Positions 6,131-6,131 of a stretch of 6,131 bases of DNA are shown in pieces. Origin of the DNA: Gemmatimonadota bacterium (lineage in GTDB: Bacteria > Latescibacterota > UBA2968 > UBA8231). The notes below the pieces were generated by a model. It did not search any database. It was given only the letters and a program-made list of their open reading frames with translations, and had not been told where the DNA came from. Each line of letters opens with the position of its first letter. The stretch's first letter is position 1. The position numbers and the translations under genes were made by a program. The stretch spans positions 1 through 6,131 of the forward strand of contig VXZF01000062.1 of NCBI GenBank assembly GCA_009845645.1. Reading direction: 5' to 3'.

Positions 6131-6131
6131 C

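Overview
The window reads as a gene-dense piece of a GC-rich bacterial genome. Both strands carry ordinary ATG-started genes with purine-rich ribosome binding sites and short spacers, and no stretch above 300 bases lacks a gene. A sulfatase, an enolase-superfamily acid-sugar dehydratase, an aldehyde dehydrogenase, a phytanoyl-CoA-dioxygenase-family protein and an SDR together are typical of bacteria that scavenge complex or sulfated carbohydrates (for example Latescibacterota, Poribacteria or Planctomycetota-like lineages). That placement is an inference from gene content only; nothing here identifies a species.

Layout: three genes on the + strand face three on the - strand. On + are the 3' part of an arylsulfatase-family gene (open at the left edge, ends 1247), a hairpin in the gap (1262-1293), an enolase-superfamily dehydratase-like gene (1321-2478), a 77-base gap, and an NAD(P)-dependent aldehyde dehydrogenase (2556-4004). 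On -, reading from right to left, are an SDR oxidoreductase (open at the right edge, ends 5522), a gene for a 215-residue protein I do not recognise (5444 to 4797), and a PhyH-type Fe(II)/2-oxoglutarate dioxygenase (4779 to 3991). The two sets converge, and the last 14 bases of the aldehyde dehydrogenase and dioxygenase genes overlap tail to tail.

How the genes may work together: the + strand set fits a catabolic route in which a sulfatase frees a sugar, an enolase-family enzyme dehydrates the derived sugar acid to a 2-keto-3-deoxy acid, and the aldehyde dehydrogenase oxidises a downstream semialdehyde, possibly 2-oxoglutarate semialdehyde. The - strand set has the unknown protein and PhyH protein in tight order (17-base gap, ribosome binding site inside it), so those two are probably co-expressed; the SDR may belong to the same transcript. 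I found no mobile element, CRISPR array, tRNA or rRNA. The main unknown is the 215-residue protein. The rest is recognisable at family level, with substrates undetermined.
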